Shown one piece after another: positions 45,207-54,005 of a stretch of DNA of 64,000 bases (its first letter is position 1; each line of letters opens with the position of its first letter). Both the position numbers and the translations under genes were made by a program. The DNA comes from Glaciihabitans tibetensis (GTDB taxonomy: Bacteria; Actinomycetota; Actinomycetes; Actinomycetales; Microbacteriaceae). The notes beneath the pieces are model-generated. The model worked only from the letters and a program-made list of their open reading frames with translations. It had not been told where the DNA came from and made no database searches. The stretch spans positions 96,527 through 160,526 of the forward strand of contig NZ_PVTL01000009.1 in NCBI RefSeq assembly GCF_003003265.1, read 5' to 3'.

Positions 45207-45587
45207 TTACTTGAGGGTAACGGTGGCGCCAGCTTCTTCGAGCTGAGCCTTTGCCTTCTCGGCGGCTTCCTTGGTTGCACCCTCGAGCACAATTCCGGGG
45301 GCGCCGTCAACAACAGCCTTGGCCTCGCCGAGTCCGAGACCGGTAAGGGCGCGAACCTCCTTGATGACCTGGATCTTCTTGTCGCCGATGGACTCAAGGA
45401 AGACGTCGAACGCGGTCTTCTCTTCGACCTCTTCGACGGGAGCAGCAGCAGCGGCACCGGCAGCGGCGACGGGAGCAGCAGCGGTGACCTCGAAGACCTC
45501 TTCGAACTTCTTTACGAAGTCGCTGAGCTCGATGAGCGTGAGCTCCTTGAATGCTTCGATGAGCTCGTCATTTGAAAGCTTTGCCAT
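45207..45587 (-). CDS. rplL: Ribosomal protein L7/L12
   Basis: A 126-residue stalk protein of the large ribosomal subunit. The N-terminal dimer domain (1-33) binds L10; an Ala/Val-rich hinge follows (about 34-52); the C-terminal domain has [20 protein letters not shown], the factor-binding helix. It follows rplJ by 77 bases. No rpoB gene follows in this direction; the next gene is a sugar-binding protein. Confidence 0.98.
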   Translation of the reverse strand: MAKLSNDELIEAFKELTLIELSDFVKKFEEVFEVTAAAPVAAAGAAAAAPVEEVEEKTAFDVFLESIGDKKIQVIKEVRALTGLGLGEAKAVVDGAPGIVLEGATKEAAEKAKAQLEEAGATVTLK

Positions 45588-45664
45588 GATGTTCTCTCTT
45601 TCGTAGTGCTTAACTCAGTCACCGCGTGATCGCGGCAGCCGAGAGTCCTGTAAAACGCCCTAGG

Positions 45665-46180
45665 TTAGGACGCAGATTCCTGCTTCTCGCGCAGCGCCTC
45701 GACCGTGCGAACGGCCTTGGACAGCGGGGCGTTGAACAGGTACGCCGCACCGAACAGCGAAGCCTTGAATGCGCCGGCAAGCTTGCCCAGCAGCACCTCC
45801 CGGCTTTCGAGGTCGGCGAGCTTCTTGACCTCGTCGGCGGTGAGAGGGTTACCGTCAAAGTAACCGTTCTTCACGACCAGCAGAGGGTTTGCCTTGGCAA
45901 AGTCACGCAGAGCCTTGGCCACAACGACGGGGTCGCCGTGAACAAAAGCGATGGCGGACGGGCCGACCAGTTCGTCGTCAAACGAGCTGATTCCTGCCTC
46001 ATTGGCCGCAATCTTGGTGAGCGTGTTCTTCACCACGGCGTACGTTGCGTGCTCACTGATCGTCTTACGCAGCGTCTTCAACTGCGCGACGGTGAGACCG
46101 CGGTACTCGGTTAGCAAAACGGCATTCGAGGTACGGAACTTGTCCGTAAGCTCGGCGACCGACGCTTCCTTGTTCGCCAT
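45665..46180 (-). CDS. rplJ: Ribosomal protein L10
   Basis: A 171-residue protein that carries L7/L12 on the ribosome. [14 protein letters not shown] and [17 protein letters not shown] are conserved, and the C-terminal helix should bind L7/L12 dimers. ATG 46180 with TAGGAG upstream is the start; a longer reading passes through the leader. The leader contains a hairpin with a T-run, pointing to attenuation and autogenous control. Confidence 0.98.
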   Translation of the reverse strand: MANKEASVAELTDKFRTSNAVLLTEYRGLTVAQLKTLRKTISEHATYAVVKNTLTKIAANEAGISSFDDELVGPSAIAFVHGDPVVVAKALRDFAKANPLLVVKNGYFDGNPLTADEVKKLADLESREVLLGKLAGAFKASLFGAAYLFNAPLSKAVRTVEALREKQESAS

Positions 46181-46199
46181 GGCACTCCTAATTAGTTGA

Positions 46200-46330
46200 T
46201 GTTCTCTAGCCGGTGCCGCTGAAGCCCCACCTAAATGCGGGCAATAAAAAAAGCTCCGGCGCAAGCGCACGGAGCTCAAATCCCTCGGCAACAATGAAGT
46301 AAACCGGAGCATTTCTACTACACACACCTG
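46200..46330 (-). ncRNA. L10 leader, ribosomal-protein autoregulatory element
   Basis: The minus-strand leader of rplJ contains a terminator-like hairpin plus upstream sequence that could form the competing structure. This fits the known L10 leader family, in which L10 or the L10-L12 complex binds its own mRNA. The exact boundaries and kink-turn were not resolved. Confidence 0.55.
46245..46276 (-). terminator. Attenuator hairpin in the rplJ leader
   Basis: On the minus strand AGCTCCG-T-GCG ... CGC-CGGAGCT folds and is followed by seven T residues. It stands 65 bases ahead of the rplJ start, with no gene in between, so it must be an attenuator. Confidence 0.85.
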
Positions 46331-46557
46331 CGCGGGTCGGAATCACAGTTCTTTCGAACCGGAACACCTTCGTCTGCCGCACCTTTTCAGGCAGGGCAGA
46401 GACCAGCGGTCTTTGGCTGCGATCAGACTACGGGATGCCACGCCCGCAACGCAAATCGCTGCGGTCAGATCCGCGGCAGCGGTAATCCGCACTGACACCG
46501 CAGGACCGATCGGTACCGCTCCGGCGCCCCCTGACACGTGCCGCGACGAGAGCGAAC

Positions 46558-47721
46558 GTGGTCTCGATGCGTCGTTCGCCCGATCCTTCTGCCCCCGCCC
46601 GCAAGCTCTCAGCCCGCGGGACGAATGCGCGTGCCTCCCGAGCACCTCGCACGCCGCGCCTTGCGGTGGCTGCGGGGCTCGCGCTGGCACTCGCTACCGG
46701 CCCAGTCCTCGGCGGGCAGCAGCTCGTGCGAGCCGAGTACTCGTCCGCGGTGGCTACGGCCGAGTACTCCGCGGCGGTGAACGCACTCGGCCAGAGGGTC
46801 GCGGCCGCGACATCCATCGTCCAGTCGATCGCGGCGACCAAGGCGGCCGCTCAGTCCACCTTGGACGGCAGCACCGATCGCGTGCTGGGCGAGGGTCCTC
46901 GCGCCTGGCTCCGAGCCGCGCTCGCCTCGGCCGATTCGCTTCTGAGCGACCTGCGTGCCGAGGTCGCACGAACCGAACAGCAGCCAGCGAGCAGCACCCT
47001 CTCGGTGCGGGCCATCCGTGAACAGACGATGGTGTTGGACCGGCTCGTGCGACCCGACCCCGCCCGGGTGGCGGCCGTCCGGCGAGCGCTGGTGTCATCG
47101 ACTTCCGAGGTGGCAACGGCAGTATCGGCGTGGCAGGTCGAGCAAGACCGGATCGCCGCGGAGGCGGCGGCAGCACAGGCTGCGGCCGAGGCGGCAGCAG
47201 CGGCGCTCGCGCAACAAATTGCCGCGGAGGTGGCTGCGGCGGCCGCGGCGGAGGAACTCGCAGCAAAAGAGGCCGCAGCCCGAGCCGCCCGGGCCGCCGG
47301 CAACCAGACTGCCGCGCCGGATTCTGGTGCACCCGCTTCAGCATCAGCGGCTGAGGCAAGCGCACCCGCCCCTGCTCCGGCCGTGCCCGCCGCCTACTCC
47401 GAGTACGTCTGGACCACGGGATTCCAGGTGGAACTTGACGCCTGCCGCGGATCGGTCAACATGACTCCGTCTTTCGGCATCCCCGTAATCGGCGAACACT
47501 GGTCGTGCGGCGGCAAGAGTTTTCCGAAGTCCGAGGGCGCACTCGTGCAGCTGTCGGGCGCGCTGAGCGGCACCTACGTGGTCGGCCCCATCGTGGCCAT
47601 CCTCAACAAACACACCAACCGCATCGGCGACGTGCCGCACGGCTCCGACCTGCTGTACCAGACCTGCATAAACGGCGACAACACGCGGATGTCGTTCACC
47701 CAACTCACCCGCGTCGGCTAG
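46558..47721 (+). CDS. Secreted Ala-rich coiled-coil protein, sortase-like C-terminus
   Basis: A 387-residue protein. A basic N-terminus and one hydrophobic segment (about 34-52) should export or anchor it. Residues 60-190 are helical, 195-245 form an Ala/Glu-rich coiled coil with a Pro/Ala linker to residue 280, and 285-387 is a compact Cys-containing domain. In this domain LLYQTC places Cys370, with His314 (IGEHW) 56 residues before and Arg377 seven after, a His/Cys/Arg order seen in sortases. Sortase identity is an inference, as overall similarity is low. The GTG at 46558 or the ATG at 46567 could be the start. It is divergent from rplJ. Confidence 0.75.
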   Translation: MVSMRRSPDPSAPARKLSARGTNARASRAPRTPRLAVAAGLALALATGPVLGGQQLVRAEYSSAVATAEYSAAVNALGQRVAAATSIVQSIAATKAAAQSTLDGSTDRVLGEGPRAWLRAALASADSLLSDLRAEVARTEQQPASSTLSVRAIREQTMVLDRLVRPDPARVAAVRRALVSSTSEVATAVSAWQVEQDRIAAEAAAAQAAAEAAAAALAQQIAAEVAAAAAAEELAAKEAAARAARAAGNQTAAPDSGAPASASAAEASAPAPAPAVPAAYSEYVWTTGFQVELDACRGSVNMTPSFGIPVIGEHWSCGGKSFPKSEGALVQLSGALSGTYVVGPIVAILNKHTNRIGDVPHGSDLLYQTCINGDNTRMSFTQLTRVG

Positions 47722-47731
47722 CCGCCAGTCT

Positions 47732-48583
47732 TCAGAGCGAAATCGAGTCGCGCCAGGAATGCTCCGGTTCGTAGCCGAGCACCCGGCGGGCCTTCGCTAT
47801 CGACAGGAGAGTGTCAGTACCCGCCACTTCGTGCTTGAATTCCACATCGGGAAACGCCGTCGCGGCAAGGCTGGCGCTGGGCTGGCTCATGAGGGTGTCT
47901 GCGGCCGCGATGATGAACGTGTCGAATCCGGGAAGGTTCGCCGCGAGCGCGCGCTGCACCGCCTGCGCTCCGTCGCGGGTATCGATGTAGCCCCAGAGAT
48001 TCCACTGCCGGAGGGTGGGATCGTCCTGATAGCCGGGAACCTGGCGGTAATCCGCAACGTCGAGCACGTTGGAGAATCGCAGCGCGGTGATGCTGAGCTC
48101 AGGATCCCAGCGTACGAACTTCTGCGCCAGTTCTTCTTCGAGGTGCTTCACGACCGCGTACATCGACTCCGGTCGGGACGGATAGTCCTCGTCGACCGGC
48201 AGGTACGGCGGGGGCGTATCGAACGGGATCCCCAGTAGCGTCTCGCTCGAGGCGTACACGATGCGCTTGATCCCTGCCCGCCGTGATCCTTGGAACACGT
48301 TGAAGGTGGCGAGCATGTTGTTGGCGAAGGTCGCGGAATCAGGCGACAATCCGCCGGCCGGGATCGCCGCGAGGTGCACCACGGCGTCGAGTCCGCTGTG
48401 GCGGTTGTCCACCGAGCAGAGAGCATCGACCGTTTGGCCGTAGTCAGTGAGATCGACCCGCGTGAACGAGTCCCCGCGGCTGCCCACCGAATCGAGAGTT
48501 AGTACGGCGTGGCCTTCGCGCTCAAGGCGGTGCACGACCGCTCGCCCGAGTTTGCCGCTGCCACCGGTCACTGCGATTTTCAT
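47732..48583 (-). CDS. NAD-dependent epimerase/dehydratase
   Basis: A 283-residue extended-type SDR. TGGSGKLGRAVVHRL is the cofactor-binding Gly motif, HLAAIPAGG the middle motif, and SMYAVVKHL the Tyr-x-x-x-Lys pair, with Ser in YASSETL. Substrate is probably a nucleotide sugar or uronate; not determined. It converges with the secreted protein over ten bases. No partner genes point to a pathway. Confidence 0.87.
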   Translation of the reverse strand: MKIAVTGGSGKLGRAVVHRLEREGHAVLTLDSVGSRGDSFTRVDLTDYGQTVDALCSVDNRHSGLDAVVHLAAIPAGGLSPDSATFANNMLATFNVFQGSRRAGIKRIVYASSETLLGIPFDTPPPYLPVDEDYPSRPESMYAVVKHLEEELAQKFVRWDPELSITALRFSNVLDVADYRQVPGYQDDPTLRQWNLWGYIDTRDGAQAVQRALAANLPGFDTFIIAAADTLMSQPSASLAATAFPDVEFKHEVAGTDTLLSIAKARRVLGYEPEHSWRDSISL

Positions 48584-48683
48584 GAACGCTCCATTACGCG
48601 ACGAAAGTTGCCAGAAAATAAGTTTGGCACACCCAGACTGCGCCGAGCCCGCTCCCAGTGTGTTCCCCGGGCCGGACTACCGT

Positions 48684-50207
48684 CTACGGGGTCAGCATCG
48701 CGGGAAACTCGAGGCGGAATGCGGTCGCGCCGGGCTCGCTCGTCACCGACACCACTCCCCCGTGCGCTTCAACGACGGCCCGAACGATCGACAGCCCGAG
48801 CCCGGTGCTGCCGGCGATGCGCGAGCGGGATGAATCGGCGCGAGCAAAGCGTTCGAACAGCACCGGCTGCACGGCTGGGGCAATGCCGGGGCCGTTATCG
48901 GCAACGGTTATCACTGCGGTAGCACCTTCGACCGCGAGCGTCACCGTTACGTTGGTGCCCTCGGGCGTGTGCACTCGGGCATTGGTCAGCAGGTTCGCAA
49001 AAACCTGATGCATGCGCTGCTCGTCTCCGAGGATCGAAACGCTCTGCTCCGGTGCGTCGAGATCCCAGTTGTGCTCCGGGCCCGCCGCGTACGCGTCGCT
49101 GATGCAGTTCACCAGCAGTCGAGTGACATCGACCGGACGCTTCTCCAGTTCACGTCCCTCATCGAGCCGTGCCAGCAGCAGCAGGTCCTCCACCAGCGAG
49201 GTCATGCGCACCGCCTCCGATTCGACCCTCGACATCGAGTGGGTGACATCCGCGGGAAGGTCGTGACCACCACGCCGGGTCAGCTCCGCGTAGCCACGGA
49301 TGGAAGCGAGCGGGGTCCGCAATTCGTGACTGGCATCCGCGACAAATTGGCGCACCTTGTTTTCGCTGGCCTGGCGGGCGCGGAGTGCCGCGTCGACGTG
49401 GCCGAGCATTCCGTTGAAGGCGGCGCCAACCTGGCCGACCTCGGTGCGGGGATCGGTGTCTTCCTCGGGAACCCGCACCATCAGAGAGACCTCGCCCCGG
49501 TCGAGGGGCAGGGAGGCGACCTGGGTGGCGGTAGCCGCGACGCGGCGAAGAGGACGCAGGGCGAGCGAGACGATAAAAGCGCTGGCGAGAGCGGCCGCGA
49601 GCACCCCCAGGACCGAGATCAGGATCAGCACGCTGCGGAACTGCGAGATGGTGGCCTGGACATCGCTTAGCGAAATCGCCAGCACAACGCGGTCACCGAA
49701 CTCCCCGCTGAACGCGACCGCGCGATAGGTGCCGAGATCCGAGCCGAGGCTGATCGTCTGGGCTCCGTCGCCGATGCCGACCGACAGCAAAGCCTCTTTC
49801 TGGTCAGCGGTGAGGACCTGCGAAGACGCGCCCGCTTCGCGGGCGATCATCCCGGCTTTGACGATGCTGTCATCTTCCACGATGGCCGCAACAGTGCCGA
49901 CGGGCAGTCCGGGCGTGCTCAGGTATTTTTCCGCACTCGCCACAAAGCCGAAGTCCGGCCCGCCAACACCGGCGGACGACCTGCCGGCAGCGGAAATGAG
50001 CTGGGCGTCGACCCGCCGCTCCAGATAACTGTTGAGCCCGACAATGCTCGCCGCGCTGATGCCGAAGCTGACCAGCGCGACGAGTGCGACGATGCTGACA
50101 ACGAGGAGGCGGCGCAGTGTCCACTTCCTGCGGGAAAGTCGCAGGCCTCGCGACATCCACCCTTCCCGGCTCACGTCCTCGTGAACAGCGGGGGTAGTGG
50201 CGGTCAT
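48684..50207 (-). CDS. Two-component sensor histidine kinase
   Basis: A 507-residue membrane kinase. Helices at residues 32-57 and 191-215 bracket an extracellular sensor of about 130 residues; a HAMP linker follows. His294 in DASHELRTPL is the phosphate acceptor, and NLLTNARVHTPEGT, DNGPGIAP and GLGLSIVRAVVEAHGG are the N, G1 and G2 boxes. Its start overlaps the regulator gene by four bases (ATGA). The family resembles TrcS/TcrY-like actinobacterial kinases; signal unknown. Confidence 0.95.
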   Translation of the reverse strand: MTATTPAVHEDVSREGWMSRGLRLSRRKWTLRRLLVVSIVALVALVSFGISAASIVGLNSYLERRVDAQLISAAGRSSAGVGGPDFGFVASAEKYLSTPGLPVGTVAAIVEDDSIVKAGMIAREAGASSQVLTADQKEALLSVGIGDGAQTISLGSDLGTYRAVAFSGEFGDRVVLAISLSDVQATISQFRSVLILISVLGVLAAALASAFIVSLALRPLRRVAATATQVASLPLDRGEVSLMVRVPEEDTDPRTEVGQVGAAFNGMLGHVDAALRARQASENKVRQFVADASHELRTPLASIRGYAELTRRGGHDLPADVTHSMSRVESEAVRMTSLVEDLLLLARLDEGRELEKRPVDVTRLLVNCISDAYAAGPEHNWDLDAPEQSVSILGDEQRMHQVFANLLTNARVHTPEGTNVTVTLAVEGATAVITVADNGPGIAPAVQPVLFERFARADSSRSRIAGSTGLGLSIVRAVVEAHGGVVSVTSEPGATAFRLEFPAMLTP

Positions 50208-50965
50208 CGGGTGGGCTTCAACACGTATCCGACGCCGCGGACGGTGTGAATCATGGCGGGGCGTCCGAAGTCAATTTTCTTGCGGAGGTAGGAGATGTAG
50301 ATCTCCACGACGCTGGATTTTCCCCCGAAGTCGTAGCTCCAGACGCGATCGAGAATCTGCATTTTGCTCAGCACGCGACGCGGATTGCGCATGAGGTAGC
50401 GGAGCAGTTCAAATTCGGTGGCGGTGAGCTCGATGAGCTCGCCGCCGCGCCGCACTTCGTAGCTGTCTTCGTCGAGCTCGAGGTCGCCGACGACGATGTA
50501 CGAGTCGCTGGTGTCTTCGGTGGTCAGGCCGGAACGACGGATCAGGGCACGCAGGCGAGCGACGAGCTCCTCCAGGCTGAATGGCTTGGTGACGTAGTCG
50601 TCACCGCCCACGGTGAGGCCGGCGATGCGATCGTCGAGCGAGTCCTTGGCGGTGAGAAAAAGAATCGGCGTCTGGTTGCCGTCGGCCCGGAGGCGGGACA
50701 GCACCTGAAGGCCGTCGATGTCCGGAAGCATGATGTCGAGGATGATGACGTCCGGCCGGAATTCGCGAACGACGGTGAGCGCCTTCTGGCCATCGGAGGC
50801 CAGGCGCACGTCCCAACCCTCGTAGCGCAGCGCCATCGAGAGCAGGTCGGTGAGGGCGTCCTCGTCGTCCACAACGACGGCGCGAATTGGGCTGCCGTCG
50901 GCTCGTCGAACCTGGGGCTGGGCCGCAGCGGACGAGTGGAGCGAGCCGGAGGGGGAATTCGTCAT
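50204..50965 (-). CDS. Two-component response regulator, OmpR type
   Basis: A 253-residue regulator with a receiver domain (residues 28-140; Asp77 is the phosphate acceptor in IILDIMLPD) and a C-terminal winged helix (residues 155-250; VVEIYISYLRKKID as recognition helix). The 27-residue N-terminus is disordered. It is co-translated with the kinase. A small membrane protein lies 45 bases upstream on the same strand and may be part of the unit. Confidence 0.95.
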   Translation of the reverse strand: MTNSPSGSLHSSAAAQPQVRRADGSPIRAVVVDDEDALTDLLSMALRYEGWDVRLASDGQKALTVVREFRPDVIILDIMLPDIDGLQVLSRLRADGNQTPILFLTAKDSLDDRIAGLTVGGDDYVTKPFSLEELVARLRALIRRSGLTTEDTSDSYIVVGDLELDEDSYEVRRGGELIELTATEFELLRYLMRNPRRVLSKMQILDRVWSYDFGGKSSVVEIYISYLRKKIDFGRPAMIHTVRGVGYVLKPTR

Positions 50966-51010
50966 AGTCCCATTATTGGGAACTTCCTATGACGCAGCTG
51001 TGAACGATGT

Positions 51011-51319
51011 TCAGCGCTGGTCGTCGCTCGCAGGCCGTGAACTACCTGAGCGGACCACCATCAAGATAGCGGCGAGCAATACGGCCAGTCCGGAGACCAG
51101 AATGACGGGTTCACCCGGGGTCTTCGCGGTCTCGGCCACTTGCTCCCGGGGGGCCTCCGTGCCGGATCCCTTCGCGATCGCGATCGGTTCGGTCGTGCTC
51201 TCTTCGTGCACCACGTGGGCGGTGGCGGGCTCGGAGGCCAGCGCCGACGTCGACAAGCCCGCGCCACCGATTCCGCCCAAAACGGCAATCACGGTGAGCA
51301 CTACAGCGCGACGGTACAT
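51011..51319 (-). CDS. Small secreted or membrane-anchored protein
   Basis: A 102-residue hypothetical. A signal peptide (about 1-28, with ALA cleavage) leads to a hydrophilic 45-residue part and a C-terminal helix (about 73-90) followed by a basic tail, the shape of wall-anchored proteins but without a LPxTG motif. It is the gene just upstream of the response regulator, so it could be a sensor accessory or a regulated product. No known family. Confidence 0.6.
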   Translation of the reverse strand: MYRRAVVLTVIAVLGGIGGAGLSTSALASEPATAHVVHEESTTEPIAIAKGSGTEAPREQVAETAKTPGEPVILVSGLAVLLAAILMVVRSGSSRPASDDQR

Positions 51320-51517
51320 TGATCCCCCTCTACGGCAGTCAACTCATTCGCGTCGCGCCGGACCCGGATGGGACAGCACGTCCTGTCCCCCTAATTACCG
51401 ACAGTAACGGGTACAAGAAATGTCGGTCAATAGGGGGACCTACCCCCAGTGTGAGGGGTACACGATTTTCGCCGTGGCCTGCCGCGTACGGCGCGAAGAA
51501 GAGAGGACAATAGGGGA

Positions 51518-52135
51518 ATGTCCTTTGTGCAGCCCACGCTTTCGTTGTGGGACGAGCCCGCCCCGGACCACACCCAGCGCATCGTTGCCAGCTCCGAGAA
51601 TCGCGTCGCCTGGCTCCGCGCCCGGAGCCAGGGCGTCACCGCCACCGATGTTGCACGTCTCTCGAGCGCACGCGCAGTCGCAGCCGTCGCGTACGAGAAG
51701 CTGAACGGCACCGGGTTCGGCGGCAACGCCTATACGGACCACGGGCGCGCACGGGAACCGGAAATTGCCCGCTGGGTGCAAGAGACTCACGGGATCGCCC
51801 CGAGCACGACCCTGTTTCACGCCCACGGTGAACCGCTCCATCTCGCGACCCCCGACGGCGTGACCGCGCGCGGCACGACGGTGGTGCTGTCGGAGATCAA
51901 AACCACCTCACGCCTGTGGAAGAGTGTGCCCCGCTCGTACCTGCGGCAGATCTGGTGGCAGCAGTACGTGCTCGGAGCGGATCGCACGTTGCTGGTGTGG
52001 GAACAGCACAGCGACTTCGTCCCTGTGAACGGCGACCCGGTCTGTCGCTGGATCGAGCGCGACGACAACGAAATTCACGTGCTGGTGGGGCTCGCGAACC
52101 GGCTACTGGAGACCATCAGCTCAGGCCGCCGCTGA
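51518..52135 (+). CDS. YqaJ-type PD-(D/E)XK exonuclease
   Basis: A 205-residue YqaJ-family nuclease-like protein. RARSQGVTATDVARLSS, the GRAREPEIARWV region, ATPDG near residue 109 and SEIKTT near residue 127 match the order of YqaJ motifs, with Asp, Glu and Lys as expected catalytic metal ligands; YLRQIWWQQYVLG fits the last helix. YqaJ proteins are phage-type recombination exonucleases, but no phage genes are nearby. The stop codon lies in a 31-base sequence that is duplicated downstream. Function in the cell uncertain. Confidence 0.8.
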   Translation: MSFVQPTLSLWDEPAPDHTQRIVASSENRVAWLRARSQGVTATDVARLSSARAVAAVAYEKLNGTGFGGNAYTDHGRAREPEIARWVQETHGIAPSTTLFHAHGEPLHLATPDGVTARGTTVVLSEIKTTSRLWKSVPRSYLRQIWWQQYVLGADRTLLVWEQHSDFVPVNGDPVCRWIERDDNEIHVLVGLANRLLETISSGRR

Positions 52136-52181
52136 CCTGAGGTGGCCAAGCAGCTCAGGCCGCCGCTGACCTGAGGTGGCC
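52117..52181. repeat. 31-base direct repeat over two convergent gene ends
   Basis: Copies at 52117-52147 and 52151-52181 are identical, with a three-base spacer. The first holds the stop of the YqaJ gene, the second the stop of the DUF998 gene. Each copy also folds by CTCAGG and CCTGAG. Confidence 0.9.
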
Positions 52182-52847
52182 GAGCGCCTCGAGCGCGCCG
52201 TAGACCGCAAGCCAGAGGATCGCGATTGTTGTCGCGACCAACTCGAGCTGGCTGCCGAACCCGGTCGCCGTATTGGCAAGCGACAACAACCCACCCGTGG
52301 CCGCTACCACCGCGACCGCCCCGCCGCAGAGCCGGGAGAAAGTGGCCAAAAGCCGCCGGTGGCGAGTGAACGAGACCTGGAGCATCGCCCAGCACGCGGC
52401 GGCGAAGGCCAACACGGCGCAGATGATGTGGATCAGGTCCTGCCAGGTGAACTGCGGTCCGTAGGGCACGGGGCATCCACTCGTGCACGTCACCTGTGAC
52501 GCCACCAGAAAAAACCCGCTCGCTACCCAGAGTGAGATGGCCGGCGACCACGCCCGGAGGTACCGCGAGTCGGAGCGCACCAGTCGGGTCGAGAACGCAA
52601 CGAGGCTGCCGCCCACGACGACGAGCAGCAGGGCGAAGCGAAAGACATCGGCGGTGGGCTCCCCGGTCGCGCCCAACTCGCTGACGTAGAGGTTGCGACG
52701 CACCGACAACCGCGCACTCCAGATCAGGGTGAGGGCCACCACAACGAGAATGCTGCCGGTGGCTGCGGCCGCGGCATCCACCATGGGGCGGCGTACAGCG
52801 AACCAATCGGCCAGCAGCACGCCGGAGGGTTCTGGCCGCGATGTCAT
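52155..52847 (-). CDS. DUF998 membrane protein
   Basis: A 230-residue membrane protein with about six helices. It resembles the DUF998 family (VRRNLYVSELGATGEPTADVFR, then helix pairs; YGPQFTWQDLIHIICAVLAF). The start ATG at 52847 was kept. No known function; DUF998 proteins are widespread and small. It ends in the same duplicated sequence as the convergent YqaJ gene. Confidence 0.8.
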   Translation of the reverse strand: MTSRPEPSGVLLADWFAVRRPMVDAAAAATGSILVVVALTLIWSARLSVRRNLYVSELGATGEPTADVFRFALLLVVVGGSLVAFSTRLVRSDSRYLRAWSPAISLWVASGFFLVASQVTCTSGCPVPYGPQFTWQDLIHIICAVLAFAAACWAMLQVSFTRHRRLLATFSRLCGGAVAVVAATGGLLSLANTATGFGSQLELVATTIAILWLAVYGALEALGHLRSAAA

Positions 52848-52971
52848 TGCGCCATAGTAGCGGCGCGCCCCCGTGGCGGAGGTGCGAGATAGTTTGCCTC
52901 GAGGTGACCTCTCTGAAACAACACGGACTCATTCACCCCGTTTACTGGGTACACAGGGCAGGAGGCCGAAC

Positions 52972-53937
52972 ATGACAACGATGCGAGCCATCACAATGGC
53001 ACAAACCGGTGGGCCCGAGGTGCTCGAGCTGGCGGATGTGCCCCGGCCCGTGAGGGTGAACGCCGAATTTCTCGTGAAGGTGATGGCGGCGGGGGTGAAC
53101 CCCATCGACGTCAAAACGCGGGCCGGCCGCGGGGTCTCCGGCGAGATCACGCAGTATCCCGCCATTCTCGGCAACGATTTCAGTGGCGTTGTGGTCGAGT
53201 CTCCCTACGAGGCGCACAGCATCAAGCCGGGCGACGAGGTCTACGGCATGGTGATGGTGCCCCGGGTCGCGGGCAGCTACGCCGAGTACGTCACGGTACC
53301 GAGCCTGAGCATCGCCAAAAAGCCGCGCTCGGTGTCCCACCTCGAGGCGGCCGGCATCCCGCTCGCGGCGCTGACGGCCTGGGGAATGGTCGTCGAGGTC
53401 GCCAAGGCGCACGAGGGCCAGCGCATCCTGATCCACGCCGGTGCGGGCGGCGTCGGCCATTTCGCCGTGCAGTTCGCGCGCTACTTCGGCGCCTACGTCA
53501 TCACCACCGGCTCCGCAGGCAACCAGACCTGGCTGCGCGAACTGGGGGCGCACGAGGTGATCGACTACACCGCCGCGCGGTTTGAAGACGGGCTCGCCGC
53601 CGTCGACGTGGTCATCGACCTGATCGGCAACGTCGCGGACAACACCGGAACGCGGTCGCTGAAGGTGCTGCGTCCCGGCGGACTCATCATCAACGCGCCC
53701 TCGGGCAGCTGGCCCACGTTCCTCGAGGATGCCGCCGCGGCGGGCGTGCGCGCAACCTCGTACAAGGTCGCCCCCGACGGCTCAACTCTCGCGGTTATCT
53801 CTCGCCTGGTGGCGTCAGGCGACCTGCGGATCCACGTAAACGAGGTATTCGATCTCGCCGACACGGCAGACGCGCACCGCGCGGTCGAGGGCGGACACAC
53901 CCGGGGCAAGGTCGTTCTGAGGGTCGCGGACTTCTAG
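52972..53937 (+). CDS. NADP-dependent quinone oxidoreductase-like protein
   Basis: A 321-residue medium-chain dehydrogenase/reductase without the zinc-site Cys cluster, so of the quinone oxidoreductase branch. GVNPIDVKTRAG, GNDFSGVVV, VYGMV and the nucleotide motif IHAGAGGVGHFAVQFARYFGA are conserved. Start ATG at 52972 follows AGGAGG. A longer frame lacks coding character. It would reduce a quinone or enone with NADPH. No operon partner. Confidence 0.9.
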   Translation: MTTMRAITMAQTGGPEVLELADVPRPVRVNAEFLVKVMAAGVNPIDVKTRAGRGVSGEITQYPAILGNDFSGVVVESPYEAHSIKPGDEVYGMVMVPRVAGSYAEYVTVPSLSIAKKPRSVSHLEAAGIPLAALTAWGMVVEVAKAHEGQRILIHAGAGGVGHFAVQFARYFGAYVITTGSAGNQTWLRELGAHEVIDYTAARFEDGLAAVDVVIDLIGNVADNTGTRSLKVLRPGGLIINAPSGSWPTFLEDAAAAGVRATSYKVAPDGSTLAVISRLVASGDLRIHVNEVFDLADTADAHRAVEGGHTRGKVVLRVADF

Positions 53938-54005
53938 GGCCCGGGACTTCTTGGTTCCCGGACTTCGAGGGCCCGGGGGCTTTCGACAACGAGTGCCAAG
54001 TATTT

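Larger units (their letters stand above)
46181..46557. other. 377-base gap with rplJ leader and divergent promoter region
   Basis: This gap holds the rplJ leader (46181-46330) and the space between rplJ and the divergent secreted-protein gene. The right part contains no convincing gene; it has GC-rich DNA and probably both promoters. No -35/-10 pair is clear. Confidence 0.6.

Noticed and set aside
51518..52135. YqaJ gene as sign of a prophage
   Set aside because: No integrase, capsid, lysis or attachment sequence nearby, and neighbours are normal chromosomal genes.
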